Notes under the pieces: model-generated
What the model was told of the DNA's origin: nothing
Databases searched by the model: none
What the model saw: only the letters and a program-made list of their open reading frames with translations
Translations under genes and position numbers: made by a program
Source: Skeletonema tropicum
Taxonomy: Eukaryota > Bacillariophyta > Thalassiosirophyceae > Thalassiosirales > Thalassiosiraceae
NCBI GenBank assembly: GCA_037178625.1
Contig: CM074127.1
Location: 1,736,001-1,800,000 of the forward strand
DNA: 64,000 bases
Reading direction: 5' to 3'
In this document: positions 49,177 through 60,370 of the stretch, piece after piece
Layout: each line of letters opens with the position of its first letter
Position numbering within the stretch: the first letter of the stretch is position 1

Positions 49177-50796
49177 TTAAGGTCGAACACAAGTAATTCT
49201 TACTACTATTCCTACGTACAAATCGCTGTTTTGGCCGTAGCTAGAGGGACGATTCCTATCGTAACCTCAAATTCGCTAATCGGTACCACTCAAATCCACC
49301 CTCCGAATATCATCTTTCACACCCTCACCATGATGTCCTCCACTCCTATGGCCACAGTTATGCACATCTGACAAATACACCTATGATACTCAGCTTATCC
49401 AATCTTATACATCATAATCTAAGTGGAAACGACAGCAATACTCAGTTGGTTGATCGAAAATGAAGAAATTAACGTCGCCATCGACGGCATAAAATCCACA
49501 ACTTTTACCTCCCTTCACCCCTCCCACGGACGTTTACGTGGTGATACACAGCAAAGGAGAGGGTTTCCTCGCATTCAATTGATATATATTACTTGGGGGA
49601 CGTCTTTTGCTACCTGAACTGTTCACAAACATCAACTTGTACATGATCAAGCACATTTCATCAGTGAGAGGCAATCTATTTTTCTACCCAGAGTGTATGC
49701 AATAATCAACTTTGTAAAGAACCAATAATAACAAATGAGTGGTTATCCTTGTACCATACGATCATATAACCACAACAGAAGACTTCAATGTGTTGGTGGT
49801 GCATCATGGTAGAGTTTAATATCGGATATACTGTGTTATTATTTGTGGTATTTTATGTAAATTATTAAATAAGTAATACTTGATAAATATGCTGTTCCCC
49901 TCAACAAACATTATTAATGTTGCTCCCATGGATGTATACTATCATAATAGTGATATATCAATGCTTCTTTAATCGATATCCACGCCGTTTTCATTAAATT
50001 GTCAGTTGATTGTTGTTTTCGACGGAAACGACAATTTGTGTATATTTTTGCACCGCGTAGGCAACGTTGTACAGCCTTTCCTTCCGCTCCAGAGTGCCAA
50101 TCCGTCGTCTATAATGATATTGGAGTCGAGGGATCGGGATGGTTGCCTTTGGAAATGGTCTATTGCCCCTCTTTACTGCGCAGTAGCGTTGATATAAAAA
50201 AATATTTGAAATTTGTTGACATCAAGTAACCGACGTTCCGGACGACGTAATCGGGCGAAGCAGCAGCTACCAAGACACTGATGCCTCCCTATGGATATAT
50301 AGTATCGATTGTTGCGTCGTGGTGGCATCGTGAATGGTGGTAATGATGATTACCTAAGGCAGTAGTCCACAGCATCAGTTGCATCAACCAATTTCCGTTA
50401 CGTCGCGGGGCAAAAATTGTTTCTCCTACAGATCAAGTTATTCCCTTGTACAGATCGTCCGTTCATGCGCACCTTTTTTGCATGCGATCTAAAAATTGGC
50501 TTTTCCGTCTAATATATCAAAAGGTGCGCATGGCACAGTGTCGATTTTGTACTACTAGGCAGTCCACAATGGCATCATGGTGGTTGTGCTGTGGTTGTGT
50601 ATTTGGCCGTTTATCGCGGTGAAAAAGTGTGAGACAGTGCAGTCCGAAGTCGTTGGGCGAAGTGGTGCGTGACTTGAAACGGCCGTTTTTGAGTTCGCAT
50701 GAGGATATACCAATTCCTATCGTAGATCTACCAGCCCATTTTGCCTAACAAACGGCCAACTTTTATTAGCGTTTTTTTTCTTGTGTTCGACCTTAA
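49177..50796. mobile_element. TIR element, 1620 bp, possibly TTAA-specific
   Basis: A perfect 17-bp inverted repeat TTAAGGTCGAACACAAG lies at 49177-49193 and 50780-50796. The outermost TTAA may be a TTAA target duplication, as in piggyBac elements, leaving 13-bp TIRs. The expected C-rich piggyBac termini are absent, so the family is uncertain. A 16-bp block (49205-49220) is identical to the subterminal block of the 22227-23752 element. No transposase frame is present, so it is non-autonomous. Confidence 0.7.
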
Positions 50797-51042
50797 ACGA
50801 GCCAAAGGTGAGTCACGAATATACGGGACTAGAGCCGCTCCCCGAGGACGGGTATAACTCAAGAGCCTTCTGAAGAAGCTTGGATATCAGTACAACTCCT
50901 ACTTGCATTGAGGGAGAGGGGGAGTAGGGGGAGAGAGGTTGTAGCTGCTGTCCTCTAGAGCGTAGAAGTTGCTCTCTTATATTGAATAGAGTCAGATTAA
51001 AGAAGGAGTTGCCCGCCTCTTGAATCGCTGGCGCCTGTGAAG

Positions 51043-52240
51043 ATGGATCCATCAAACACACGATCAAATAATAGGACCGTTAACTTCCGGTATATCATTG
51101 TTTCGGGCATATCTTTCTTCCTTGGGCTTCAGTTCAGTAATCTGACAGGCACTATTTCAAATCGACTTGATCAACAGTGATGCAACTGCATGGGCCCCAG
51201 ATGAAATTTTTGAGAAACCACAGAGGGAAATAAGCGATCATGATAATCAGCTAACCCCCAAAAAGAAAAGGGGGAAAAGAAACAAAGGGCCACTTCCAAG
51301 GTACCATGACTCGAACTATACAAAAGAAAGCTTCGAGCCGTTGCCCTGGTCACTTCCAGAGCCATCGGCTACCAGAAATCAGACGAGTGAGGAGTTCATG
51401 GCAGACTACATAGCGATGAAAAGAAAACACAAGATTTCGTTGCCATGGGAGCAAGCCAAATATAGAGAAGATAAAGTCACCTTGCCTCGCCCAATCATAG
51501 GGCTCAACTTTCCCAAATCTGCAACGTTGACCATGAGCGAGTATTTCAAATGTGCAGGCATTGTTTCTCAGCATACCTCCACGCAAGATGGTCGTATAGG
51601 CATATGCATGATGGAGAATCACTTGGCAGACAAACCTCCAATGGAAGGGTGTAATACTGAACGAACACAGACAGGAGATATCGAGCCAATCGAAGTCATC
51701 TTTGATATAGGGCTACAAGGTCCGCCATGTTACTATGCTAGTGTACATGATGGAGGACTCGAGAACATTGCAAAGTACTATCCTGAAGGAACAATCATGC
51801 TGGTGACACGTAATGCAACGAAGTGGGCTCGTAGTATCATTGGATGGAACGGCAGAATTATGAAGTTATGGGCTGACGAGTCGTGCCATTTCGATGGTAG
51901 TTTGGAGGGAGAAGGGATGGAGTATTGGGCTGATCAGTTCGAGTCTGCTAGTGGGGCCAATTCTAGGCAGAAAGTGCAGTACTGGATTGATTTCTATGAA
52001 GCTAACACACAAAAGATTCGAGAGTTTGCGTTGAAGCATTTATCTCTGACATATGTGGAGGTGGAACTAGAGAATGAAAAGATGGCAGAGCAGTTACAGC
52101 ATTATACCGGCGTGGAACGGTCGTGTGTTCAGGTCTGTCATCCTGGACCTTTTTGGATTAGAAAACATGACACAACGAGCAAATGCCATCCTCCGGGCGA
52201 GGAACCTCCTGAAATTGAAGACGATGATGTTACTTCATAG
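51043..52240 (+). CDS. Type II membrane sulfotransferase-like protein, one +1 frame break
   Basis: ATG 51043 starts a short cytosolic tail and a single TM helix (YIIVSGISFFLGLQF), then meets TGA at 51178-51180. Skipping T51178 (CAG-T-GAT) continues into the long frame to 52240, giving 398 aa. The result is the type II topology expected of Golgi carbohydrate sulfotransferases. The lumenal domain has IIGLNFPKSATLTMSEYF near residue 152, like the PAPS 5'-phosphosulfate-binding loop, and later MLVTRNATKWARSIIGW, like the 3'-phosphate-binding R...S motif. Likely role: sulfation of a polysaccharide or glycoprotein. It is tail-to-tail with LAS1, with only 5 bp between stop codons, so the 3' UTRs must overlap. 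Confidence 0.75.
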
Positions 52241-52245
52241 CGTAG

Positions 52246-54573
52246 CTACGCTGGGTAACCGGGCATGCTACCGATGGCGCAGGAATCCCAAGATTTACAG
52301 AGTGTCCATGGTTTGATTTCTGCATCAACACCTCTGCTTGATGGTGTTAGTGTCTCCTTTTGTACATTATCAAGGTCATTCAATCCTTCCTCAGTGCATT
52401 TGTCTTCAGTTGCTGCACTGCTTAAAAATGCTTCCATATCTTCCAACGACATGTCTCTCGAGACAGACGTTGCGTCTGCAGATGCTCCAGCTGCTGCACT
52501 CTTGTCAGCGCATGGCACTGTCTCTACTTCAACTTTAACAGCGGCTACGCAAACGGCATCATTGAAATTGGCATTAGAAACATCCGTGCTGTTTTCCTCA
52601 GCTAGGCCCATAAATGCAACACGATTTTCTTTCAGTATGCCCTCGAACAAGTGGAGCAACTTTCCCACTACGCTGCCGCTATCACATGAGTACTTCTCTC
52701 CGTGTGAAAGGAGTCTATCACAAATAGAATTCATCGGGATTCCTAGGCTCTGAAAGGTTGTATACTGTAGATGGCTCTGCATAAAATTAAGCTGTTGTTG
52801 TGTCCAATTCTTCCTTCCTTTCTTCTTCAAATCGATCGGATGTGACTGGAATTCGCGTTTCTCGCCTGTTTGCGATGATGTTACCAGCACAGATTTCGCT
52901 TCTTCGACGTACATTGCTGTTGATCGATTGAAATGCATATGAAACTCTCTGGAGAAGATGTAATGTATCCACATTGACATATATTGAATATTGCATATAA
53001 TCTGTTGTAAGTAAAGTTCACTTTCGTCTGGGATGTGATTTTCGTCACCGCTTGGGCTTTCACCTCGACTTCCTCTCTCGCAGTCTAAACAAAGAATGGA
53101 GTCAATCAAATGCACAACTAGCGCCGCCACGAAACCTGGATAGGCGTTCGTTAGTGATATAATCAGAGGATCATATATTGCTCGCAGATTGTCGAACGTG
53201 TCATCTACATCTTGTGTCGTCGATAGTACAGCTTTTCCTATAAGAATTGCTGGCCCTTGATGAATCTTCAAATCATCTTGCCCAATACCCCACACTAAGA
53301 ATTTCAAGACTTCTGATATCGCAATATCCATAGGAATTTCCCTCACAAATTCTGCAGCACAATCTCTTGAAGAAGCTTGTACTTTTTTAGTATTACTGTT
53401 GGATAATGCAGGCTCATTCTCGATTGTTGCAGCTCCTGGATCGCTCTTCTGCTCGGGGTTCTTCTTTGACTTCTTCTTTTTCGGTTTATCGTCATCAAAA
53501 ATTGCGAAAGGGTTGTTACTGCATGTTGTTTTGGCATCGTTTTTCTGTCTTGCTGCGGCTCTTTCAGGTTCGTCTGGAAGGAGGAGAAGGTCTTCCGTTT
53601 CATTATCAGCTTTGTCAGATACATGTTCCTCCTTCATTTGCTGCTGCGTACCCTTTTTAGCCTTTGGCTTCGAAGACTTCTTCTCTTTGGCCTCTAAAAG
53701 CGCTGCTTGTTGATACCGCACAAGGCAATCCAATGCATACGAACAAATTCCCACATCATCGTTCTCCGCCGGAGAAGCTAGCGTTCCTATTTCACTCTTC
53801 TTTCCCCAAACCTTCTTTTCTAGAGTATCCCAGTACCTTGCCTTCCAGAAACGTAGACTCTCAATGGCACCAATTCTGCACAAGCCCAAACTGGGCAAAT
53901 CATTGTGGCTTGCATCATGACGTATATCAACAATCCACAATGGCAATCCTGCCAAGGCACAGCAGTGAGATACAGATAACAGGGAGGACTTCCTTTGATG
54001 TCGATAAGTATCTGCAAGTCCGTTGACTGATCGAAGAAGTAGGGTGGAGTATGAATTGCGCAGCTGATATGGATTATTGCCAGTAGCATTACTTTGACAA
54101 ATACGTTCCGCATCACTTAGCAGCAAACCAGCCAATCCAGCTGTAATGTCAACAGCATGAGAAAGACGCCCTCTTGCCGAGTGGCCTCTCCAAACTGCGA
54201 CGCGTCGAAATGCCAAATGAAGTTGAGTATGCTCATCTGGTGTCAGTCCTTCCGGTGCAGTTGTGTCTTTATGATAATGTTGTTGATGAGTCGGGAACAG
54301 TTTTAGTGCCAATAGCAATGCACTGCCAGTTTCGATGAGCTCATTTGTATCATACCATGGTGTTTGCTTGCAAGTATTTTTCAGGCTGAGTTGTTTCTTT
54401 AAAGAAAGCTTGGACTGTAGAATAGTACCACCATCACCATCATCTGACGAATAATTTGCAAGGGCACTGGCACTCTTCTTTCTCTTCTTTTTCCGCTTAT
54501 TGCTTGATACCGAAGGTTGAGGATGAGGCAATGATGTTGTTGCCTCAGCTTCTGACTGCATAGACATAGACAT
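52246..54573 (-). CDS. LAS1: Las1-family HEPN endoribonuclease (pre-rRNA ITS2 processing)
   Basis: Single exon, 775 aa, ATG 54573. A Lys/Ser-rich nuclear-type N-terminus is followed by the Las1 HEPN core: RRVAVWRGHSARGRLSHAV, then LPLWIVDIRHDASHNDLPSL with the catalytic R-H-x3-H signature at R218-H219...H223. Las1 with Grc3 cleaves ITS2 of pre-rRNA. The long middle and C-terminal parts are low complexity (KKKKSKKNPEQKSD) and poorly conserved, as in other Las1 proteins. It is convergent with the sulfotransferase gene. A MULE transposon sits 219 bp upstream of its start. Confidence 0.9.
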   Translation of the reverse strand: MSMSMQSEAEATTSLPHPQPSVSSNKRKKKRKKSASALANYSSDDGDGGTILQSKLSLKKQLSLKNTCKQTPWYDTNELIETGSALLLALKLFPTHQQHYHKDTTAPEGLTPDEHTQLHLAFRRVAVWRGHSARGRLSHAVDITAGLAGLLLSDAERICQSNATGNNPYQLRNSYSTLLLRSVNGLADTYRHQRKSSLLSVSHCCALAGLPLWIVDIRHDASHNDLPSLGLCRIGAIESLRFWKARYWDTLEKKVWGKKSEIGTLASPAENDDVGICSYALDCLVRYQQAALLEAKEKKSSKPKAKKGTQQQMKEEHVSDKADNETEDLLLLPDEPERAAARQKNDAKTTCSNNPFAIFDDDKPKKKKSKKNPEQKSDPGAATIENEPALSNSNTKKVQASSRDCAAEFVREIPMDIAISEVLKFLVWGIGQDDLKIHQGPAILIGKAVLSTTQDVDDTFDNLRAIYDPLIISLTNAYPGFVAALVVHLIDSILCLDCERGSRGESPSGDENHIPDESELYLQQIICNIQYMSMWIHYIFSREFHMHFNRSTAMYVEEAKSVLVTSSQTGEKREFQSHPIDLKKKGRKNWTQQQLNFMQSHLQYTTFQSLGIPMNSICDRLLSHGEKYSCDSGSVVGKLLHLFEGILKENRVAFMGLAEENSTDVSNANFNDAVCVAAVKVEVETVPCADKSAAAGASADATSVSRDMSLEDMEAFLSSAATEDKCTEEGLNDLDNVQKETLTPSSRGVDAEIKPWTLCKSWDSCAIGSMPGYPA

Positions 54574-54593
54574 CTTTACTATATAATATTTCT

Positions 54594-54792
54594 ATGTGTT
54601 CTAATAACGCCGCCGTTTCGAATCTCTCCGCGATTTTACTACGTGATGATGATACCGTTGCCACCAATATAGCAGCTCTACGTGAATGCTACCAACATCA
54701 GCAACAGCACAACGACGACCAACCACCAACAACTTATGCTCCATCCATCAACTTCCAACTTTCACTCTTCTTGTTATTGAGAGGAGAAGAAG
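54594..54792 (+). pseudogene. Short open frame apparently interrupted by the MULE
   Basis: From ATG 54594 an open frame runs into the MULE target site GAGAAGAAG. After removal of the element and one target copy, the same frame would continue from 58088 for about 19 codons to a stop near 58145. The frame starts only 20 bp from the divergent LAS1 start, so it could be LAS1 promoter sequence rather than a gene. No domain is recognised. Confidence 0.3.
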
Positions 54793-54938
54793 CGAACCGG
54801 ATTCTCAGGCCCGCGGGCCTGGCTGGGTTTCTGGGCCCGCAAACACGTTTTCACCAAAGAGGCATGTTTTCATGGGAACTCCGACACTACTCACAGAGAT
54901 CAGAAGTCACAAGACAAAAGATAACAGCAGCCAGATCA
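54793..54938 (+). repeat. MULE left terminal repeat, outer copy
   Basis: Outer copy of a 146-bp repeat. Its first 91 bp are the TIR shared with the right end. The remainder (to about 54938) is shared only with the inner copy. Confidence 0.9.
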
Positions 54939-54956
54939 TATCCCAGGTAAATTTAA

Positions 54957-55104
54957 CGAACCGGATTCTCAGGCCCGCGGGCCTGGCTGGGTTTCTGGGC
55001 CCGCAAACACGTTTTCACCAAAGAGGCATGTTTTCATGGGAACTCCGACACCTGTACTCACAGAGATCAGAAGTCACAAGACAAAAGATAACAGCAGCCA
55101 GATC
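54957..55104 (+). repeat. MULE left terminal repeat, inner direct copy
   Basis: Nearly identical to 54793-54938, offset by 164 bp, with a few inserted bases after CGACACC. It is separated from the outer copy by about 18 bp. Confidence 0.9.
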
Positions 55105-55200
55105 AATAATCACTACTATGATGGTGACAATAATTGCTCATACGAAACAACTTTAAGTATTAAGTATTGATACGAATATTCCCCAACCCCTGATGGATGA

Positions 55201-57759
55201 CTAAATGGCTTTAGTTTCGCCTTTGATATCTGCTGTTCCTGACTTGAGGAAATGCTTCGTGAAGAGATCATCATGTGGACAAGCTCCAATCAGATGGTCA
55301 GTTGAAAGAGGAAAATTCATATGTTCCTTCATCATAACACACTGAGAACAAATGGGTGTGTTTTTGTTCGTCTGGGTTGATTTCTTCGTCGACTTCTTCT
55401 TACCGACACCAGCATTAGCAGATGATGATGCACTAATCCTTGAGTTGTTAGTGCCGTCAGCCTTACGGCGCTCAAACCTGTTTGATGCACGGTGTTGTGG
55501 AGGAAGCGGGATGTCGTCTTCGATACTTAAGATCCCGCCAGTACGTTCTTTAATCATGTCCCTTAATTCTTTCTCGACTTGTAGCAAACGTGCATAGCAA
55601 TGGTCAAAGGTTTGTTCATCGCCTTTGTTCACGGCAAGTTCTTGAACTTTCTTGGACTGTTCACTCAGTTTCGTGAAGCGAGCTTTATGCGTGCTAGGGG
55701 CCTTTTTGTTTCCCTTACTATAGACATAAAACTTCTCAGGGCACGGTGCACCATGAGAACTGGCAACATTAGACGTTGATTGCTGTGAAGAAGCCACAAC
55801 ACCACACCCCAATACCTGACCAATCGCTTCCAAATCCGAATAATCCTCCCTATTAGTCTTTCTCAACTGCTTGCGGCCAGAGTGGATGGAGCTGAACCAA
55901 ATGGAATGGATGGATATTTTGAGGAACGAGCAAGTCTTCCAGTGACACTTGTGACGACGAGACATCCACTAGAGCTGTGACAATGTCCCGACAAAGTCGG
56001 AAACACGAGAGGTAGTAACCACAGTCACACTTTGGAATTACAAATATTACTCCTCGATGCACGATCTTCTCCTTCAAATCCACATTGAACTGATGCCCAG
56101 TACTCCTGGTAATAATGAACTTAGACTCTGAGCCATCAACCTTTTCACAAGATGTCACAGTTAAAGCAGATAGTTGCAGAGACTGCGACACTTCCTCCTT
56201 GTATGCTGGAGTCACCCGCTCGTTGTTGATCCTGACTATTGCAAGGGTATCAATTGATTTATGATCCTGTCGATGAGAGTGGGCAATGAGGCATCACTTA
56301 GTGCACTCTTCAAAGTACCATGGCCCTTGAGACGGTCATTGTAACCTTCTCCCCTCTGCGTAGTTGTGTGATTATAACTGAAGCATGCCTGAGTGTGTGC
56401 ACGGCACAACAGGTCTTTGTTCTTTTGGAGGGATTCCAAATACTTCAAAGATGGAGCGTTGCATCCATACTTCAGTTTGAACTGCTCGAACTTCTCATCA
56501 AGTTCATCAATAGAGGTACACTTGAAGATCAAAGAGTTGATATCAGACATCGCCTGTTGCTGATCACTACCTAAACCTGCAGTAGCTGCAGGGATGCTTG
56601 TTCGTTCGTGCTGAGTGCATAGACAGTGGTCTTTGCCGCTTGCTTTGGCGGTTTTAAAGCTGAAGGGTCCGGCGTCAGTGAACATGGAGCCCCGGTAACT
56701 ATTCATTGCGACGTGGTTATTAACAGTAACACCATCTACACTATCGTTAAACTGTAATAACACATGGTATTGCGCATAAAAGATCAATGAGTCTCACAAA
56801 TAACCAAAGGAGCAAAGAACGTTGGCAGCAAAATAATACACTCACGTTAAGTTGTCACACTCTTCCAACAATGATGACAGTTTGAATGCTTTCAATGCTT
56901 TGATGGCATCTTTTGAGTTCTCAGATAAACCAATACTTGCACTTGAGGTATGCTGCAATGAACCTGAGCGGCATTATGAATGAATTCGATCTCAGCGAGT
57001 TCCAAATCATCTCTGAAGCTGACAATGAAGCAATTGTCAATCCCCCTGCAAATGTTCTCTACTGAGTGATTGTGCTCAAGACAAAAGTTTGTAGGATACC
57101 CTGGTGTCTTTTCTCGTCCAGAATCACGAAGCACCTCTCGCTTTTGAAATAAAAGAAGGCGACATTGTATTGAAATTTGTGTCCATCCGTCTTGCGTGTA
57201 CAATAGAACCTCCCCCTCTTGTTGATTGCAACCTCCTCGTGCTTAAACGATACCGATTTAGCAACCCCCCATGGAGCATTATCCTTTGTCGTAAACGATT
57301 GACCCTTCGTTTTTCTTGCCAAACTAGCAGCATTCATACCACCTGCCAAGAACTTCTGCATAATGCTGTCGTGCATAATTTGAGGGAAGTAGAATTTCCC
57401 CCCTGGTACGACATTATCCGGTTGTGGTTCTGGACTTGCAATAGCCGCAATTGTCTCTTCCATTGTTATAGAAGGGGGCGCTTTGAGGGTGGCACATCCG
57501 GCAGAATTATTTTCCGCATCTACAGTCATTATTTCATTGGCACCGTCTACGGTTCCGCCATCGCATCAACTGGAGCTGTATCATGCATAATGCCACGCAT
57601 CAAGTCCGCTGTGGATTTATTATTATCATCTGTGCTGTTGTCCAAATCCATGTCAATTGCCGCAACCGGATAAATATTTTTTCCTGCACATGCCTGCACA
57701 TGAAGATCCATTGTGCTTCGGTGTTTTACTCCGACGGTGTTGCGGCGTAGGGGAGCCAT
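55201..57759 (-). pseudogene. Decayed MULE transposase
   Basis: Coding fragments lie in several minus frames. The N-terminal part has a zinc-binding region like FAR1/WRKY-GCM1 (GRFYCTRKTDGHKFQ ... FCLEHNHSVE). A later segment has MULE features (TTQRGEGYNDRLKGHGTL). Next is a SWIM-like finger (KCDCGYYL...LCRDI) whose His is replaced by Asp. The C-terminal part is Lys-rich and Cys-containing (CSQC). At least two frame breaks of the -1 type occur, at about 57075 and 56965. One plausible intron (GTGAGT...TTACAG, near 56757-56845) remains. The catalytic DDE core is not recognisable. It is probably inactive. Confidence 0.8.
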
Positions 57760-57987
57760 CGGGGCAAGGTGTCTTTAGTGAATCCTTTGTTGGAGTTGGT
57801 GGCTGCAGCTGAGAGAAAAGTTCTTTTACCTCCTCTACTACTGGCGGCGTCGACTGCATCATTGCTGTGGAGGAGAGCCGCAGCGGTGACTAGTATCCAT
57901 TGTCAATACTACATACTCCTACTTACTACTACGCACAATAACAACACCACTGCACAAGTCAAAAAAAATAGAGTCTTGTACAACCAA

Positions 57988-58078
57988 CGGAGTTCCCTTG
58001 AAAACATGCCTCTTTGGTGAAAACGTGTTCGCGGGCCCAGAAACCCAGCCAGGCCCGCGGGCCTGAGAATCCGATTCG
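57988..58078 (-). repeat. MULE right terminal inverted repeat
   Basis: Inverted copy of the left 91-bp TIR, ending CCGATTCG next to the GAGAAGAAG duplication. Confidence 0.9.
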
Positions 58079-58340
58079 GAGAAGAAGTTGTTGACTTTCT
58101 TGTTTCTGGCTTCCCTCTGCCACTCAAATTCTGCACTCTGCACTGAGTTGCTGGAGAAGAGAGAAAAGCTTCAGAGATAGGTACCTACCTACATCTGAAT
58201 TTGGAAGGCTGCAAATGCAGTGTGTAAGAAGGTCTACAATACTTGCATAGTGATGCTATGTTATCGTAGCATCACAATTATTTAAATCGTTATTTACAGT
58301 GTGGCATGAGTTGCTTTGTGCACAAACCTTGACCAGCATC

Positions 58341-59513
58341 TCATAGGAAGTGGGACATAAATCCTTCAATGGGAGGTTTGCACCTCTCCAGTGCCCAAGA
58401 AATAGCATCATTAAACACCGTTTCGATCTCTTCATCAGTATTACCATGAGTGAGGGCATGATGCATTCCTTTGTACAATTTGATTTGCTTGTCCTTGGAG
58501 CATGATTCATTGTAGAAGTCTTCAGACATTTTTGGACAGGTTACAAAATCAGCAAGTCCGTGCAATATGATGAATGGAGCGTCAAATTGGCTGACTGTTT
58601 TGGAAATGCGTTCGGTAGTCTCCAGAATTTCCCTTGCCGTGCCCAACCTAGGCTTCCTCCCAAATGCAGAGGGAGCACTGATGGCCAATTTCATCTTTTC
58701 CTTATCCTTGAAACTCAAATCAGAAATGTTCCCCTTTGATGGTGACACTGGTAGCATACTGAATGCATTCGCTGATCCTGGTTCGCCCAATAGAGCTCGT
58801 AGGGTATTCACAACAATTTTCGGAGGCGTGACTGAAACCTTGACCATTGGACAAACAAAGATAACTCCATCATATTCTGCTCGGTTCCTTGACATGACGT
58901 CAAATGCCACAGCACCTCCCATGGACTCACCCATGAGGAACTTCTTTTTGTTTGGAAACTTGGCCGCGGTGACCTCGCGAAAATACTGTTCTACATCTCC
59001 AATGAGAGTATTCCAGCAGGGAATGAATGTGTTGACTCCATCAGAACGACCGTGACCTTCATATTCAATCATTACAACGGCAAAGCCCTTCTTTACCCAT
59101 CGTTGGTATTCCACACGCTTGAGGAACGATACGTTGTCCATGTATCCGTGGCAATAGCAGATGACACCTCTCACCTGCTGATTGTTCTTGGGTGACATGA
59201 CAGCTGTTAATAGACACATGCCGCGATTGTTCGTCCAATACTTCTCTTCTAAATCGACATCCTTGCACTTCAACTTTTCTGGAAGATCTGGTCTCTTGGC
59301 AAACTGCACCCAGAGGCGTCGTCGCGATTCACCATCATCGTTTTCACGGAAGGCGTAGGGAATTGTTACGGAAAGAATCGCGGTTACGATGAGCAAAAGA
59401 TATGGTGATGAGAAGGCGAGTGCAGTGGAGATCACGCCAATGGATAAAATGGTGCTGCTAGTAATGCGAGGTCGAGGGTGTGTTGATGGGGCTGCGGATT
59501 GTGCTTGCTTCAT
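58341..59513 (-). CDS. Monoglyceride-lipase-like alpha/beta hydrolase, membrane-anchored
   Basis: Single exon, 390 aa, ATG 59513. Two hydrophobic stretches at about residues 18-53 form an N-terminal anchor. The hydrolase fold shows CHGYMDN (oxyanion region, 121-127), YEGHGRSDG (151-159), the nucleophile elbow GESMGG with Ser197, Asp322 in HGLADFVTCP, and His351/352 in GMHHALTHG. This set matches monoacylglycerol lipases and plant lysophospholipase/caffeoylshikimate-esterase relatives. Likely substrate: a monoacylglycerol or lysophospholipid at a membrane surface. Confidence 0.9.
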   Translation of the reverse strand: MKQAQSAAPSTHPRPRITSSTILSIGVISTALAFSSPYLLLIVTAILSVTIPYAFRENDDGESRRRLWVQFAKRPDLPEKLKCKDVDLEEKYWTNNRGMCLLTAVMSPKNNQQVRGVICYCHGYMDNVSFLKRVEYQRWVKKGFAVVMIEYEGHGRSDGVNTFIPCWNTLIGDVEQYFREVTAAKFPNKKKFLMGESMGGAVAFDVMSRNRAEYDGVIFVCPMVKVSVTPPKIVVNTLRALLGEPGSANAFSMLPVSPSKGNISDLSFKDKEKMKLAISAPSAFGRKPRLGTAREILETTERISKTVSQFDAPFIILHGLADFVTCPKMSEDFYNESCSKDKQIKLYKGMHHALTHGNTDEEIETVFNDAISWALERCKPPIEGFMSHFL

Positions 59514-59968
59514 TGTCGTTGCGAGCTTGTTGTTTTATGCGAACAGTTTGTCGTGTAGTGTGTCGTGGTGTTGTGTTGTTCTGCGAACGAGGGGGAACGT
59601 CATTGTGCGTGGCTGGGAAAAGAAACTCAGCAGCTTTTTGAAAGATGCGGTTGTGATGTGAAAAGTCGAATAAGCCCAGACAGACCTCAAATCCGTCGGC
59701 CGGGCCCATTTTTTTTAGACCTCCAAACGCGGCGATCGAACACGAACACGTACTCATGTGACTTGAGAACCGCACCCATTCGCCTTACACACTCTCACAC
59801 GACAAACGAACGACCGATCATGCATGCGCAAGATCCAAGATGACGATGACAGAAGGAACCACATAATTTTTGTCGTGTAACGCATCGGTAGCCGGCCGTT
59901 ACTTATGTGATCAGTTCCTAATAATATAGAGTAAAAGCAAACAACCTTGTACAAAACATATATCAGCA
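59514..59968. promoter_or_regulatory. Divergent lipase / cystatin-like promoter region
   Basis: 455 bp between opposite start codons. No clear motif. Confidence 0.35.
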
Positions 59969-60370
59969 ATGGGTGGTATCGCAAGCAAAGCAAAAGCCTT
60001 CGATGCCGACTTGCATCAACGAGAGGAGCATGCACTCGGTCCTCCTTCAAAAACAATGGACGCATCCGAATTCGCTCAAGAACTAGTCTATCTTGTGTCC
60101 AGAACGGTTGAAGCCCACCTCAATCTACTACCTGTGCCTGGCAAACGAAGAACGCTAGAGGCAAAGCAGATGATCATTCGCGTTTTGAGAAATAGGGGCG
60201 ATGGCGGGAATGATGGAAAGATGTACTACATCAAGTGCAAAACAGAGGTAGCTGAATGGCCGTGGATATTTGTGAAACTATATGAACCTGCACTTGTGAC
60301 AGATGTAGCTCGTGTTCAATTTAGGGCTATGAAAAAGATGAAGGAGGAATACAAGTTGGTGACGTTTTGA
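59969..60370 (+). CDS. Cystatin/stefin-like small protein with N-myristoylation signal
   Basis: Single exon, 133 aa. MGGIASK fits the N-myristoylation consensus (Gly2, Ser6). The C-terminal half follows the cystatin order: a strand KMYYIKCKTE, a strand WPWIFVKLYEP like the second hairpin, and an ending YKLVTF that parallels stefin DELTYF. The usual QVVAG first hairpin is not obvious, so inhibition of cysteine proteases cannot be assumed. No other domain. Confidence 0.55.
   Translation: MGGIASKAKAFDADLHQREEHALGPPSKTMDASEFAQELVYLVSRTVEAHLNLLPVPGKRRTLEAKQMIIRVLRNRGDGGNDGKMYYIKCKTEVAEWPWIFVKLYEPALVTDVARVQFRAMKKMKEEYKLVTF

Larger units (their letters stand above)
54793..58078. mobile_element. Mutator-like (MULE) transposon, 3286 bp
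   Basis: 91-bp terminal inverted repeats (54793-54883 and 57988-58078) match at all but about three positions. The 9-bp GAGAAGAAG is duplicated directly outside both ends (54784-54792 and 58079-58087), typical of Mutator-like insertion. The interior carries a decayed transposase on the minus strand. The left end is unusual: the terminal repeat is duplicated in tandem (second copy from 54957). TIRs contain the palindrome GGCCCGCGGGCC. Near-identical TIRs and an intact duplication indicate recent insertion. Confidence 0.93.

Noticed and set aside
49177..50796. Firm piggyBac assignment
   Set aside because: TTAA at both ends is suggestive, but the termini are not C-rich and no transposase is present.
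54686..55156. 156-aa plus frame across the duplicated MULE end
   Set aside because: It only reads through the tandem TIR copies; a repeat translation, not a gene.
57104..57673. 189-aa plus frame opposite the MULE transposase
   Set aside because: Antisense shadow of the decayed transposase.
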